Shown in pieces: positions 48,177 to 58,122 of a stretch of 64,000 bases of DNA (position 1 is the stretch's first letter; the number at the start of each line of letters is the position of its first letter). The stretch comes from Candidatus Peregrinibacteria bacterium (GTDB taxonomy: Bacteria > Patescibacteriota > Gracilibacteria > UBA1369 > LOWO2-01-FULL-3), in the NCBI GenBank assembly GCA_030592015.1, contig JAUUZY010000003.1, positions 1-64,000 on the forward strand. Reading direction: 5' to 3'. The notes below the pieces were generated by a model that saw nothing but the letters and a program-made list of their open reading frames with translations, made no database searches and was not told where the DNA came from. The position numbers and the translations under genes were made by a program.

Positions 48177-51100
48177 TTAGCCCCAGAACTTTAGCTTCTT
48201 AAAAGTCTTTTTTGCAAAATCCTTAGCTTTGCTCATCATAGATTTCTTAGGAGCTTCACTCGCAGGTCTTGCAGAAGCAGTTTCAACATTAGGGCTTGTG
48301 GCTCTTGTTGGAGTACTACTAGGCATTGGAGTCACCCCTCCTTCATGGTGACCATCCATATATTCAGTATGCTTAGGGGTAAACGGCTTTGCAGTATTAT
48401 ATGTCTTCATAAAGGTTTTCGTTTCACGCGCATTATCAATCATGGCCTTGGCAACCTTTTCAGAAGGAATCTGAAGGTTTGTTTTTCCGGTACGAAGAAC
48501 GTGATCAAGAGCCATATTATTAAACATTGCTATAGCCACCATTCCATCAGACCGTTTCATATTTGGAAGATGTTTTTTAGCAAGTTTATTGAATGAATCT
48601 CCACGTTCAACAGTAAGGCCTGTTATGTGTCCCGTGTCAGTGATTACAATATCACTTTCCGACTTGCTTTTCGCAACCTCAAAAACAGCTTCCGCATCAG
48701 CTCTTGCTTCAGTCATTGCATCTTCCATAGAGTCAATTGCAAAATTTATTTCAGCTTCATTTTCAACTTCATCATCAGCTTTGTTGACAGCATTCGCAAC
48801 TTCATTAGCGACAACTGTAACATTCGCAGTAGTGGAATCATTGGATTCTACCATGTTGTCAGAACTCATTTTTACAGCTACAGCAGATCCGGCCAAAACC
48901 GTAGCCGCCACACCTGCATAAACAGCCTTTCTGATATTTGCCACAGAAAACCTTTTAGCTTTTTCATAAGTTCTATTAGCTGCATCAGAAGCCTCATTTG
49001 CAGTATCCGCAACGAAGTCCCACGCTGATTCAGCGGTTTGGGCAGCAAAATTCGCAGCATTTCCAACAAGGTTTGTCTTTTTAATTTTACTTTCGATTCC
49101 ACTAATCCTAGTTTGTTTAACTCTTTCCTTTCTAGCTTCTGCTGCATTTGTTTCTTTAACAAAATTAAGTGCAAAATAAGAATTAACAGGACTTAGCATG
49201 TTTTTTAGCCAGTCAACATGTGTTCCATCGTCTTGTGCAATCCAGAATCTCAGAAATTTAGATAAGTATTTAAGTGAGTTAAGGAATTCTTCCTTGTTAT
49301 CAGTTTTACTTTCGTAATTTTCAATCAATTTCAGTACATCTTGATCACTTGATGAGTCCCAAAGTAGTTCTTTCAGCTCTAAATAAATCTTGGACTCCGG
49401 TTCAGCTCCGGGACTAGGTGCAAAATCAGCAGATGCTTCCTCGTCCATCACAGGCATAAGTCCAATCTCAGAAAGACTCAAGATTTCTATATCTTCGTCT
49501 TCAATAGGCTTAAGACCAATCTCAGCAGGATTCAAAGTTTCTACTTCATCATTAGGGCCAAGAGCAACAAGTCCAATGTCAGAATGTTCGAATACGGCAG
49601 AAGAAAGTTGACCACCACCACTGGTCGCTGCACGATTTGCATGCCTTACTTGCGCAAACTTAGCAGGATCAATTCCTTGTACACGTGGCTTCTTGTTGGG
49701 AGGTATTACATCAATATCAGTCAAGGTCCTAGCAGTTTCAATGTCGGACTGATTTTGAACCGGCATCTCAATTGTATCAGCAGTTCCGGATGGAATAGCC
49801 TTAACAGGAGGAACATTTTCACTAACTTGATTAAGCTCAGTTGTAAGTTCTTGATTCGGCGAGCTTGGAGAAACAAGTCCATTAACAACCTGTTCAACGG
49901 AAGTTCCATTACGTTCAGGTCTTGCGTCAGGGTTTGTATCACCCTTCTTCTTTGCCTTTAGCTGTCTCCAAAGAGCCTTGGTTTTAGCTCTAGACTCTGG
50001 TGTAGGAACAGGGCTGACAACGGCCCCTGCAAAAGATTCAGGTAGATCTACCTTTGTTTTAGCTTGCGCTGGAGATCTATCTGGAAGTTTAAATTTTTCA
50101 AGACGTTTCTGAAGATCCTCGTGTCCAGGGTTTGTAGTTTTCGGAACAGCACGTTTGGCAAGCTGAAGCTTCGCAAGAGCAGCTTTACGTGACTTAATTT
50201 TTGCAGCAATATCTTTTTTCCCATCACGAACAGCTGGCATTCTCTCAGTCTTTCCACGATCAGGGTCTGTAGTAGGCTTAGGTTCAAGCTTCTGTTTTAT
50301 TTCCGCAAGTAAACCATCAACATAACTATCATCGCCACGTGTAATTAGTCCATTTTCCGGATCATACAAAGCTTTTTCCAAAACCCCTAATGCTTGGTCA
50401 TAGTCTCCACTTTTCCATGCTCCAGCGACTTGGTCGATTTTATGAGACAAAGAAGACAATAATTCTTCGGCCTCATTTTCTTTTGCTGACCTAGGAAATA
50501 ATTCATTAAAAAGATCTCTATTATTTATCTTAAGAAGTCTTCCAAATACGTAGCTTTGTTCCTTCATGGATTTCAACAGTTCCAAATCTGCATCATTTGC
50601 ATCTTCCTCTGACAGAGAAAGTAATCTCTCAAAAAGGGTAGGGTCTTCTTTAAGAGCCATAGCCAATTTTTGAAACTGAGCTTTGTTTCTGACACTGTCT
50701 TCATACCATTCACGATATTCCTCGTCAGTTATAATACCTCTATTATACCACTCCAGCATTTTCTTTTCGTGTAGTGTGTCAATATGTGCCCACCTTCCGG
50801 CAGAAATTTCCTCAGCCAAATATTCGCACAATATTGCTTCATTTTCTTCATCAGTCAGAGCAGGAAGTGCTTTTTTACTATTCCCTGCCTCAGAAAAACG
50901 AACTCTTGAAAAGGCACTGTCCATATAAACAATACGTTTCAATTGAGAAATTTGCTCTGCAAGGTTTTGAAGACTTCCTTCATTAGAAGCTTCATTGTTT
51001 ACAGTATCAATTATACAGGTGGCGATTGCCTTTTTTCTGTCACTGAAGAAAGACTCACGATCAAGCAACACTTCAGTAAAATTAATATTTCCAATTGCTT

Positions 51101-52253
51101 TCGGCTTAGCACTCTCAGTCTCTGGAAGGGTATCCTCATTTTCAAATACTTCATTTCTTTTGGTTTTATCCAGAATATCTTGTCCAAATTCAAGAGAAAC
51201 CAAAGAAAAAGCAACTTTTCCATATTCAGTATTCCTCCTCATAATCCCAGTCAGAAGACGACGCAAAAGAGACTTTCGATGAGTCTCCGGTAGTTTACGA
51301 TGGTCTCGCAAAGTTCCCACAAGCACCACAGCTCTCTCAAAATCCTCCATTTCCAGTATTCTATCAATCAGTACCGCCAAGTCATCATGGCGAACACCCT
51401 TCATCATAAAATAAACTAGTTTATTAAAATCATCATTAGCCATTGTTCTAAGGTCCAACATAGATCTCTCATCATTTTCTGATAGGTCTTTCGGATCCTT
51501 CAACCATTTCAACATTTTTAAAATTTCAAAGATCTCAAGGCTTTGAAAATCCTCCCCTGCTTTAGTCGCTTTCTGCATATGTGGATAAGGACATCCTGCA
51601 AGGTCGGCACTCCTTTCGAAACCGTTTTGTTTTGCAAAATACTGCTTAGCCAAGTTAAGGACTTCATGTCGCCCCTTTCCAGTCTTAAATATTCTATGAA
51701 GCAAGTCTGATTGCGTATTAGCGTCAAGATTGGCACCAGACATACGTTTACGATTAGTTTCAACTTTAGTAGAAACAAAAGTACGACCAAAATTTTTCTT
51801 GAAAGTGTCAGCCATCTTACGTCTCAGCGCATCCTTTCTAGAGCTTCTCTCTTCAGTGTCAGCAGTGGCTACAGGATCATCCGCCAATATACGGTTACGT
51901 AGTTCTTTATTGGTCATATCAATATATTCGGCATATGTATCAGCCTCAGTTTTCTTCTTTCGAGCAGGAATAGCCCTACTGCTTTGTAGAGCTGCTTGCA
52001 CAGCATTACTAAAGCCACTTAACGATTTCCACTTTTCAGCTACTTCAGCAGCCCTTTTAGCTGCTCTAGCATCACTTTCAGCCACAGCATTTCCTAATTT
52101 AGTATACTCTCCTGACCGACTCAGTTGTTCTCTGTCAGGAATCTCTAGTGGATCTTTTTCTGCATCAACAGGCTCCAGAATTAGTTCAGGATCTACATAT
52201 GGAGCTACAGGAATATGCATGTCATCATCCTTATTGTCAGGTTTTTCCGTCAT
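48177..52253 (-). CDS. Giant uncharacterised protein with single TM and C-terminal LysM-like domain
   Basis: ~1358 aa from MTEKPDN (ORF to 52280); TM AVYAGVAATVLAGSAVAV; GLTVERGDSFNKLAKKHLPNMKRSDGMVAIAMFNNM...LQIPS is LysM-like. Confidence 0.75.
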   Translation of the reverse strand: MTEKPDNKDDDMHIPVAPYVDPELILEPVDAEKDPLEIPDREQLSRSGEYTKLGNAVAESDARAAKRAAEVAEKWKSLSGFSNAVQAALQSSRAIPARKKKTEADTYAEYIDMTNKELRNRILADDPVATADTEERSSRKDALRRKMADTFKKNFGRTFVSTKVETNRKRMSGANLDANTQSDLLHRIFKTGKGRHEVLNLAKQYFAKQNGFERSADLAGCPYPHMQKATKAGEDFQSLEIFEILKMLKWLKDPKDLSENDERSMLDLRTMANDDFNKLVYFMMKGVRHDDLAVLIDRILEMEDFERAVVLVGTLRDHRKLPETHRKSLLRRLLTGIMRRNTEYGKVAFSLVSLEFGQDILDKTKRNEVFENEDTLPETESAKPKAIGNINFTEVLLDRESFFSDRKKAIATCIIDTVNNEASNEGSLQNLAEQISQLKRIVYMDSAFSRVRFSEAGNSKKALPALTDEENEAILCEYLAEEISAGRWAHIDTLHEKKMLEWYNRGIITDEEYREWYEDSVRNKAQFQKLAMALKEDPTLFERLLSLSEEDANDADLELLKSMKEQSYVFGRLLKINNRDLFNELFPRSAKENEAEELLSSLSHKIDQVAGAWKSGDYDQALGVLEKALYDPENGLITRGDDSYVDGLLAEIKQKLEPKPTTDPDRGKTERMPAVRDGKKDIAAKIKSRKAALAKLQLAKRAVPKTTNPGHEDLQKRLEKFKLPDRSPAQAKTKVDLPESFAGAVVSPVPTPESRAKTKALWRQLKAKKKGDTNPDARPERNGTSVEQVVNGLVSPSSPNQELTTELNQVSENVPPVKAIPSGTADTIEMPVQNQSDIETARTLTDIDVIPPNKKPRVQGIDPAKFAQVRHANRAATSGGGQLSSAVFEHSDIGLVALGPNDEVETLNPAEIGLKPIEDEDIEILSLSEIGLMPVMDEEASADFAPSPGAEPESKIYLELKELLWDSSSDQDVLKLIENYESKTDNKEEFLNSLKYLSKFLRFWIAQDDGTHVDWLKNMLSPVNSYFALNFVKETNAAEARKERVKQTRISGIESKIKKTNLVGNAANFAAQTAESAWDFVADTANEASDAANRTYEKAKRFSVANIRKAVYAGVAATVLAGSAVAVKMSSDNMVESNDSTTANVTVVANEVANAVNKADDEVENEAEINFAIDSMEDAMTEARADAEAVFEVAKSKSESDIVITDTGHITGLTVERGDSFNKLAKKHLPNMKRSDGMVAIAMFNNMALDHVLRTGKTNLQIPSEKVAKAMIDNARETKTFMKTYNTAKPFTPKHTEYMDGHHEGGVTPMPSSTPTRATSPNVETASARPASEAPKKSMMSKAKDFAKKTFKKLKFWG

Positions 52254-52400
52254 ATATAGTTCAAAATTATAAATGCCCAATCATGGCAAGCTATAATGAC
52301 TCAATATGACAAAGATGTCAAGAGTTAATTACAGCAACCCTTAAAACGATAGATACACATTTTTATTACAACAAAACTTAAGAGAACATTCTGTACAAAA

Positions 52401-53474
52401 TCATCGTAGCCTCTCCTCGGCTGAGGTTTTCATCAGGGAATAAACAGATGCCTTCTTCACAATTTCTTCAACCTCATCTGCACTCTCAGCCTTCATAAAT
52501 TTCATCCTCAGTTCCTTGGCTCCATCAAAACCCTTGCAATACCAGCCCAAATGCTTACGAACACGCAAAAACTGCAATTCAGGGACATTATTCTCCATAT
52601 ATCTGCAATGCTCCACAGCGGCATTTAGCTTGTCTTCCATTCCAGCCTCTTTCCCTCCAAAAAACCATGGATTCCCGAAGCACCCCCGCCCAACCAAAAC
52701 ACCATCCATTCCATATTTCTCACTCTTTTCCGCTGCATCTTTCATGGATTTTACATCTCCATTCCCCAGAAACAGCACACCTGCCTCACGAGTCAACTGA
52801 GCAGCCTCCGCCAGCACTTCCCAATTCGCCTCACCAGTATACATTTGCTTTAGCGTCCTCCCGTGCATGCAAATAAGTGCAGGTTTCTCTTCCAGTAAAG
52901 TCTTTACCCACTCCTCCGCCACAACTTCATTATAGCCAATCCTTGTTTTCACTGACACAGGCAAAATCTTCCGCTGCGCCTCACCTCGTTTCATTTTTTC
53001 AACAGCTTCAATGGTGTCCGGATGTACGCCCGCTTGCTTCATTGTCACACCATCCGCCCAATCCGCAGCAGCCATCTTGCAAATACGAATAATCTCCTTT
53101 GCCAGCTCAGGACGCTTGATTAGTCCAGCCCCCGATCCTTGCTTAGCCACCTTATTCGCCGGACATCCCATATTTATATCAATTCCATCAAAGCCAAGTT
53201 CAGCCAGCATCACAGTCGCCTTATAATACGAATCAACTTCAATTCCATATATTTGAGCAACTATCGGACGCTCAGCCTCTTCATATATAAAAGCTTTCAG
53301 CATTTCCACAGCTCCCCGCGCAAGACCCTCCACATTCGTAAATTCGGTATAAATTACAGACGGATTGCTGTATTTGCAAACCATATGGCGGAATGCAGCG
53401 TCCGTCACACCATCCATAGGCGCCAGCCCCACAATCGGACCATCCAAATTGTCCCAAAATCCTCTATCGCTCAT
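52401..53474 (-). CDS. dus: tRNA-dihydrouridine synthase
   Basis: VGLAPMDGVTDAAFRHM, IDINMGCPANKVAKQGSGAGL, VSVKTRIGY, CMHGRTLKQMYTGEANW, GNGDVKSM, VGRGCFGNPW. Confidence 0.95.
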   Translation of the reverse strand: MSDRGFWDNLDGPIVGLAPMDGVTDAAFRHMVCKYSNPSVIYTEFTNVEGLARGAVEMLKAFIYEEAERPIVAQIYGIEVDSYYKATVMLAELGFDGIDINMGCPANKVAKQGSGAGLIKRPELAKEIIRICKMAAADWADGVTMKQAGVHPDTIEAVEKMKRGEAQRKILPVSVKTRIGYNEVVAEEWVKTLLEEKPALICMHGRTLKQMYTGEANWEVLAEAAQLTREAGVLFLGNGDVKSMKDAAEKSEKYGMDGVLVGRGCFGNPWFFGGKEAGMEDKLNAAVEHCRYMENNVPELQFLRVRKHLGWYCKGFDGAKELRMKFMKAESADEVEEIVKKASVYSLMKTSAEERLR

Positions 53475-53546
53475 AATAAATTTGATAATTTGATGATAAT
53501 CTAACTCTTTGCTAACATAAAAGACAACCCTTAACCCCTTTATACT

Positions 53547-53741
53547 ATGTTGGACAACCACTTATACAACCTGATGGAGCAAATAGTTCAGGAAAACAAG
53601 AGTCTCTGGCGCATCACAAAAAACTACCCTACAGATGCGGGTGATTGCGACAAATGCACATCTTTCTGGGACAAAATGAAAGCAGACAAGGAAGAGCACA
53701 TCAACGAAATGCTAGAGATGATCAAGGCTCATCTGTCCTAG
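53547..53741 (+). CDS. Small hypothetical protein with CxxC
   Basis: 64 aa, MLDNHLYNLMEQIVQENKSLWRITKNYPTDAGDCDKCTSFW... Confidence 0.55.
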   Translation: MLDNHLYNLMEQIVQENKSLWRITKNYPTDAGDCDKCTSFWDKMKADKEEHINEMLEMIKAHLS

Positions 53742-53791
53742 ACGATTCCTGAAATATAGGCTATAAATTAGGTCCACTTATTTCGAATTCT

Positions 53792-54712
53792 ATGTCAGCA
53801 ATAAAGATAGAAAATCTTCACAAAACCTATGCTTCAGGTGTTCATGCACTGAAGGGATTGAGTTTTGAAATTAAGAAGGGAGAATTTTTTGCGCTACTTG
53901 GGCCAAATGGTTCAGGGAAAACGACAATGATAAACATATTAGCAGGCCCAACAATAAAGACATCAGGAACTGTGAAAATTGGAGGCACCGACATAGAAAA
54001 AGATAGAGAAAAAACAAAAATGATTCTCGGAGTGGTTCCACAGGAAATTAGCTTCGATTCATTCTTCTCCGTGAATGAGGTTCTTATACTGCAGTCCGGA
54101 TATTACGGAATAAAAAACAATCAAAAATACATAGATGAAATTTTGGAAAAACTGAACCTTCAGGACAAAAAACATGCAAACACTCGAGCTCTATCGGGAG
54201 GAATGAAAAGAAGGTTACTTGTAGCAAAGGCACTTGTTCACAAACCGAAAGTCTTGGTATTGGATGAACCGACAGCCGGAGTGGACGTAGAACTTCGCCA
54301 CAATCTTTGGCACTACATGCGTAAATTAAACAAGGAGGGCCTGACAATTTTGCTCACAACTCACTACTTGGAAGAAGCAGAGAGTCTATGCACAAGAACG
54401 GCAATCATCGACAAAGGTGAGCTGGTAGCCTTACAAAAAACCAAGGACCTAATTCAATCAATGGGGAACGCAAAAAAACTCACTCTGACTTTTGGCAAAA
54501 AAGTATCAAAAATTCCTGAGGCATTATTGCCCTTCGATCCCAAAAAGCAAAACGATCACGAGATAATTCTTCATTTCGAAACACAAGACATCAACAAAAT
54601 TCTAAAAGCATTAGAGTCTATTAAGTATCCGATCGTAGATTTGGATCTACAAGGAAAAAAACTCGAGGACGTATTTATTGAGCTAACCTACAATAGGAAT
54701 GGCAAATTATAG
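53792..54712 (+). CDS. ABC transporter ATP-binding protein (ABC-2/drug-export type)
   Basis: LLGPNGSGKTTMINIL, LSGGMKRRLLVAKALVHKPKVLVLDEPTAGVD. Confidence 0.96.
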   Translation: MSAIKIENLHKTYASGVHALKGLSFEIKKGEFFALLGPNGSGKTTMINILAGPTIKTSGTVKIGGTDIEKDREKTKMILGVVPQEISFDSFFSVNEVLILQSGYYGIKNNQKYIDEILEKLNLQDKKHANTRALSGGMKRRLLVAKALVHKPKVLVLDEPTAGVDVELRHNLWHYMRKLNKEGLTILLTTHYLEEAESLCTRTAIIDKGELVALQKTKDLIQSMGNAKKLTLTFGKKVSKIPEALLPFDPKKQNDHEIILHFETQDINKILKALESIKYPIVDLDLQGKKLEDVFIELTYNRNGKL

Positions 54713-55463
54713 AGGTACAGTTACCCTATTCAAAAGAGAAACCAAACGATTTTTAAAAGTCTACACTCAGACGATTTTTTCTCCTGTAATCAGCAATTTG
54801 CTCTACCTGGCAATCTTCGGACTTTCAATGAAACGCGCAATTCCAATGGAAGGTGACGTAACTTATCTACAATTCCTAGTTCCGGGTCTCATAATGATGG
54901 GAATAATCAACAATGCTTTTCAAAATCCATCATCATCAATAGTAATAATGAGATATCAGGGGCTACTGGAAAGTCTCATGACGATTCCATTAAAGAGAAT
55001 AGAGATTTTAATCGCTTTCATGGGCTCCGCAGTACTCCGAGGACTAATAGTGGGGACAGCCACACTCATAACAGGACTTTTCTTTGTTAGCTTTACAACT
55101 ATTTCAATCCCAATAATATTATTTGCTTCAATAACAGTTGCACTATTCTTCGGATTCGCAGGACTTGTGGCGGGAATCTGGGCAACAGAATTCGACAAAA
55201 TAGCATTCCTCACAAACTTCGTACTCATGCCACTTATCTTTCTTGGCGGAGTATTTTACCCCATCTCTTCCCTTCCCCCCCTATTTGCTAATGTCTCAAG
55301 CTTCAACCCCATCGTATACATGATCGACCTCCTCCGATATGGGTTCACAGGAGTAAACGACTTCTCACTAATATTCAGCATGGGAATAATAAGCACAGCA
55401 ACAATAGCTATGGGAATAATCGCATACACATTGCTAGCTAGAGGCTACAAGTTGCAGAACTGA
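54699..55463 (+). CDS. ABC-2 type transporter permease (TGA stop)
   Basis: Overlaps ATPase gene; FLVPGLIMMGIINNAFQNPSSSIVIMRYQG, FLGGVFYPISSLPPLFANVSSFNPIVYMIDLLRYGFTG. Confidence 0.93.
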   Translation: MANYRGTVTLFKRETKRFLKVYTQTIFSPVISNLLYLAIFGLSMKRAIPMEGDVTYLQFLVPGLIMMGIINNAFQNPSSSIVIMRYQGLLESLMTIPLKRIEILIAFMGSAVLRGLIVGTATLITGLFFVSFTTISIPIILFASITVALFFGFAGLVAGIWATEFDKIAFLTNFVLMPLIFLGGVFYPISSLPPLFANVSSFNPIVYMIDLLRYGFTGVNDFSLIFSMGIISTATIAMGIIAYTLLARGYKLQN

Positions 55464-55832
55464 TTTTTTTAGATCATCAAGGGCCTTAAGTCTGACATCT
55501 TCACCTTCATGGTCCCATTGAATCCCTCTTCTTAAATCAGTCTCGCTAGCCGGGTCCGGCATTTTCATTAGGATGAATAACGCATTAGCACAGTGATAAC
55601 GATTGATCATGTTAGTTTCTCCGGGATGATCCTTTAGAAAATTCCACAGCACTTCCCAAGAGTTTTTCAGGCTCCCTTTTCTAGCAATCGCCCTCCAAAT
55701 ATTCATATAGAATCCAAGTTTCCCATTTTCGATTCGCTCAAGAAGCTCCTTTTGACTAAGCTTCAAAAAAACATCTAACTCCTTGCCAGATTCATGCTCC
55801 CAACGGTCTTTCCAGTGCATATTCTCCTTCAT
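55434..55832 (-). CDS. Hypothetical helical protein
   Basis: 132-aa ORF convergent with and overlapping the ABC permease by 30 bp. Confidence 0.55.
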   Translation of the reverse strand: MKENMHWKDRWEHESGKELDVFLKLSQKELLERIENGKLGFYMNIWRAIARKGSLKNSWEVLWNFLKDHPGETNMINRYHCANALFILMKMPDPASETDLRRGIQWDHEGEDVRLKALDDLKKSVLQLVASS

Positions 55833-55834
55833 AT

Positions 55835-56254
55835 CTACCGTCCCAAAGAACTAAGCAAGTCTCTTCGGTGTTCTTCTTCCTGAATCAGAATATCCTCAAG
55901 AGAACGACGAATTCCGTATTCTCCCAATTCTTCCGCTATACCGATCAATTCCTTGTATATATTGATAGCCAATTCCTCACCAGCTAGATCTTGTTCCAGC
56001 ATTTGTTCAGATTCCTCTGAGACAGTTCTTTCCTCAACATCAACTGATGGAGTACCACCAAGATCAGTAATGATATCGGAAACACTTACAGCATGTAGCA
56101 TCTCTTCATTTGAATGAATAATCAACTCTTTGCTGATTGAATCATATTTCGCTCCTGTTATCACGGCAGCATGTTGAACATACTGAATAGCCGCAGCGTA
56201 TTCCCATTCAAGAGCCTTGTTTAGTTTAGAAATAAAATCTTCTTTAGTAGCCAT
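55835..56254 (-). CDS. Ferritin-like (bacterioferritin/Dps-type four-helix) protein
   Basis: ALEWEYAAAIQYVQHAAVI, HSNEEMLHAVSVSDIITDLGGTPSV, EDILIQEEEHRRDLLSSLG; upstream part of ORF overlaps tRNA-Tyr so start set at MATKEDF. Confidence 0.85.
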   Translation of the reverse strand: MATKEDFISKLNKALEWEYAAAIQYVQHAAVITGAKYDSISKELIIHSNEEMLHAVSVSDIITDLGGTPSVDVEERTVSEESEQMLEQDLAGEELAINIYKELIGIAEELGEYGIRRSLEDILIQEEEHRRDLLSSLGR

Positions 56255-56293
56255 AGTTCTGGAAGTTAAAAAAATGGTGAACCTATAAAAAAA

Positions 56294-56378
56294 TGGTGGG
56301 CCGGGAAGGATTCGAACCTTCGAAGGCAGAGCCAATGGGTTTACAGCCCATCTCATTTGACCGCTTTGATACCGACCC
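56294..56378 (-). tRNA. tRNA-Tyr (anticodon GTA), CCA encoded
   Basis: Reverse complement GGGTCGGTATCAAAGCGGTCAAATGAGATGGGCTGTAAACCCATTGGCTCTGCCTTCGAAGGTTCGAATCCTTCCCGGCCCACCA; anticodon loop CTGTAAA; long variable arm. Confidence 0.96.
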
Positions 56379-56490
56379 CAATTTTCAAAATTGCAAAATG
56401 GATTATAGCGAAATAAGATTAGCATGCAAACCTTATTGCGCATGTCACACATATGACTATAATAAACAGGAATTTCTAATACTCATTGTT

Positions 56491-56886
56491 ATGAAAAAGA
56501 AACAACGTCCAATCGGCAGAGGAGTCGGAGTAATTGCCTCTACACTGCTTGTGCTTGGAAGCTTTTTGCCTTGGGCAAAGATAGATGTTCTCGGATTTTC
56601 AGAAACAATTATAGGAATGGACGGAAAGGGAGTTATCTATGTTGGAATGGGAATTACCTCACTCATCGTCTTCTTAATGAAAAAATCAAAAGTATGGGCA
56701 GCTATAATGTTTGGAGTATTGGGAGCAGCCCTGCTCTACACAGATTACGCAAAACTAGACTCTGTCATAACAAAAAACGGTGGACTCTCAGCAATAACTT
56801 ACGGCTTCTATATAGTCTGCAGCTCAGCAGCTGGATTAATCATAGGGGCAATAGTGACAATGGTTCAGGAAAGGAAGAAATCCTAA
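56491..56886 (+). CDS. Small multi-TM membrane protein
   Basis: MKKKQRPIGRGVGVIASTLLVLGSFLPWAKIDV...; start at 56491, because the longer ORF reads through antisense tRNA-Tyr. Confidence 0.65.
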   Translation: MKKKQRPIGRGVGVIASTLLVLGSFLPWAKIDVLGFSETIIGMDGKGVIYVGMGITSLIVFLMKKSKVWAAIMFGVLGAALLYTDYAKLDSVITKNGGLSAITYGFYIVCSSAAGLIIGAIVTMVQERKKS

Positions 56887-56970
56887 AAAACTTCAGGGAC
56901 GACGCTTGACAATGATTCAAAATAGTGATATAAATATACGCTAAAATGTATTCACCTTAGTCACTAAAAA

Positions 56971-57999
56971 ATGGATTTACGCGAACAAAAGAACCAAGAA
57001 GACCTCATAGCAGATCACAGTCTTGCACTGGAGGTCATTAGGGGTGCATGCTGTGGAACAGATCAAGAGGTTTTTGAGGCACTAGAAAGAATTCAAACAG
57101 ATACAGTACGCAACAAGGTAGTATCTACCTACGTGACAGATTACGCTAAAAGAGATAAGGAATTAAACATTGATAGCAAAACCCTAGCGGATATTATATC
57201 CCATTTTGAATCGCATGAAATCGAAAAAGCATATAGAGCGCTGGGCATCTTGGAAGAAAGATTTGCTGGAAATATGCATCTGCATGAAGGAATTAAATGG
57301 AGTAAAGTTAAGGCGGCAATATTAGAAAATCCTGATGCAATGCGGAGTCTTGTAAAAATGGAAGACGCTGGACATGAGCCGGATGTATATCACGATGACG
57401 ATGAACACTATTACTTTGGAACCTGTTCTGAGGAAGTGCCGGAGAGTAGTATGGGCTGTGTATATGACAATGCGGCCTTGCTTGATCTAATTGAAAACAA
57501 TCTATCTGATCGAAATCCTAGACCTGTAGATTATGAAAAAGACCATGTGGAAGTTCGTGACAAAGCCTATGAATCAGCTTATTACGATGAACATGAAAAA
57601 GCCTATGAAGAAGAATATGTACAAGAATATGTACAAGAATATGTACAAGACGGCAGTGAAGAAGAAGATGAAGGAGGGTATATAGACGATTATTGTAGTG
57701 ATGAAGACTTTGATGAAGGTTGTGAAGCTACTGGTGCAGCAGAGCTAATGGCACGGTCAATGAAGGCAGGGCTTATGTCGCCAGAGGATTATAGTATTTT
57801 GCAAAGCAAAGGTGTTTTTGATCAAAATACTGTGAGCTGGCTGTTCACAAGTTCAGACATTAGAGCAAATGGCCTCGCTTATACAGGTTCTAGAATCCAA
57901 AATGAAATGTATGAGAATTATATTTGTAATGATTCCACTCCTTCAGGTCATGACTTTTACATGGGTTTCCGTGGCACCCTAAAAGTCAAAAAATCCTAA
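56971..57999 (+). CDS. Hypothetical acidic protein
   Basis: 342 aa; candidate promoter TTGACA-N17-TATAAA upstream; EYVQ x3 repeat at 57613-57648. Confidence 0.6.
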   Translation: MDLREQKNQEDLIADHSLALEVIRGACCGTDQEVFEALERIQTDTVRNKVVSTYVTDYAKRDKELNIDSKTLADIISHFESHEIEKAYRALGILEERFAGNMHLHEGIKWSKVKAAILENPDAMRSLVKMEDAGHEPDVYHDDDEHYYFGTCSEEVPESSMGCVYDNAALLDLIENNLSDRNPRPVDYEKDHVEVRDKAYESAYYDEHEKAYEEEYVQEYVQEYVQDGSEEEDEGGYIDDYCSDEDFDEGCEATGAAELMARSMKAGLMSPEDYSILQSKGVFDQNTVSWLFTSSDIRANGLAYTGSRIQNEMYENYICNDSTPSGHDFYMGFRGTLKVKKS

Positions 58000-58003
58000 A
58001 TTC

Positions 58004-58032
58004 TTTACATTCCACCTCCCCTTCCATATAAT
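58004..58032 (+). promoter_or_regulatory. Promoter of thrC-like/ilvEBN operon
   Basis: TTTACA (58004-58009), 17-nt spacer, TATAAT (58027-58032). Confidence 0.8.
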
Positions 58033-58038
58033 CAACCC

Positions 58039-58089
58039 ATGCACAAGTTCGCCACAATAATTTCAATTGTAGTCATTATTATCTTCTAA
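58039..58089 (+). CDS. Candidate attenuator leader peptide MHKFATIISIVVIIIF*
   Basis: 16 codons, 6 Ile and 2 Val, ends in GTA GTC ATT ATT ATC TTC TAA immediately before hairpins; missed by the ORF track because of size. Confidence 0.75.
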   Translation: MHKFATIISIVVIIIF

Positions 58090-58093
58090 TTCT

Positions 58094-58122
58094 GGAGAGG
58101 AACTTGTATGTAAAATCCTCTC
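58094..58122 (+). promoter_or_regulatory. Candidate antiterminator hairpin
   Basis: GAGAGGA (58095-58101) pairs with TCCTCTC (58116-58122), overlapping the terminator 5' arm. Confidence 0.7.

Noticed and set aside
56293-56490. N-terminal extension MVGREGFEPSKAEPMGLQPI... of the membrane protein ORF
   Set aside because: Antisense translation of tRNA-Tyr; real start placed at 56491.
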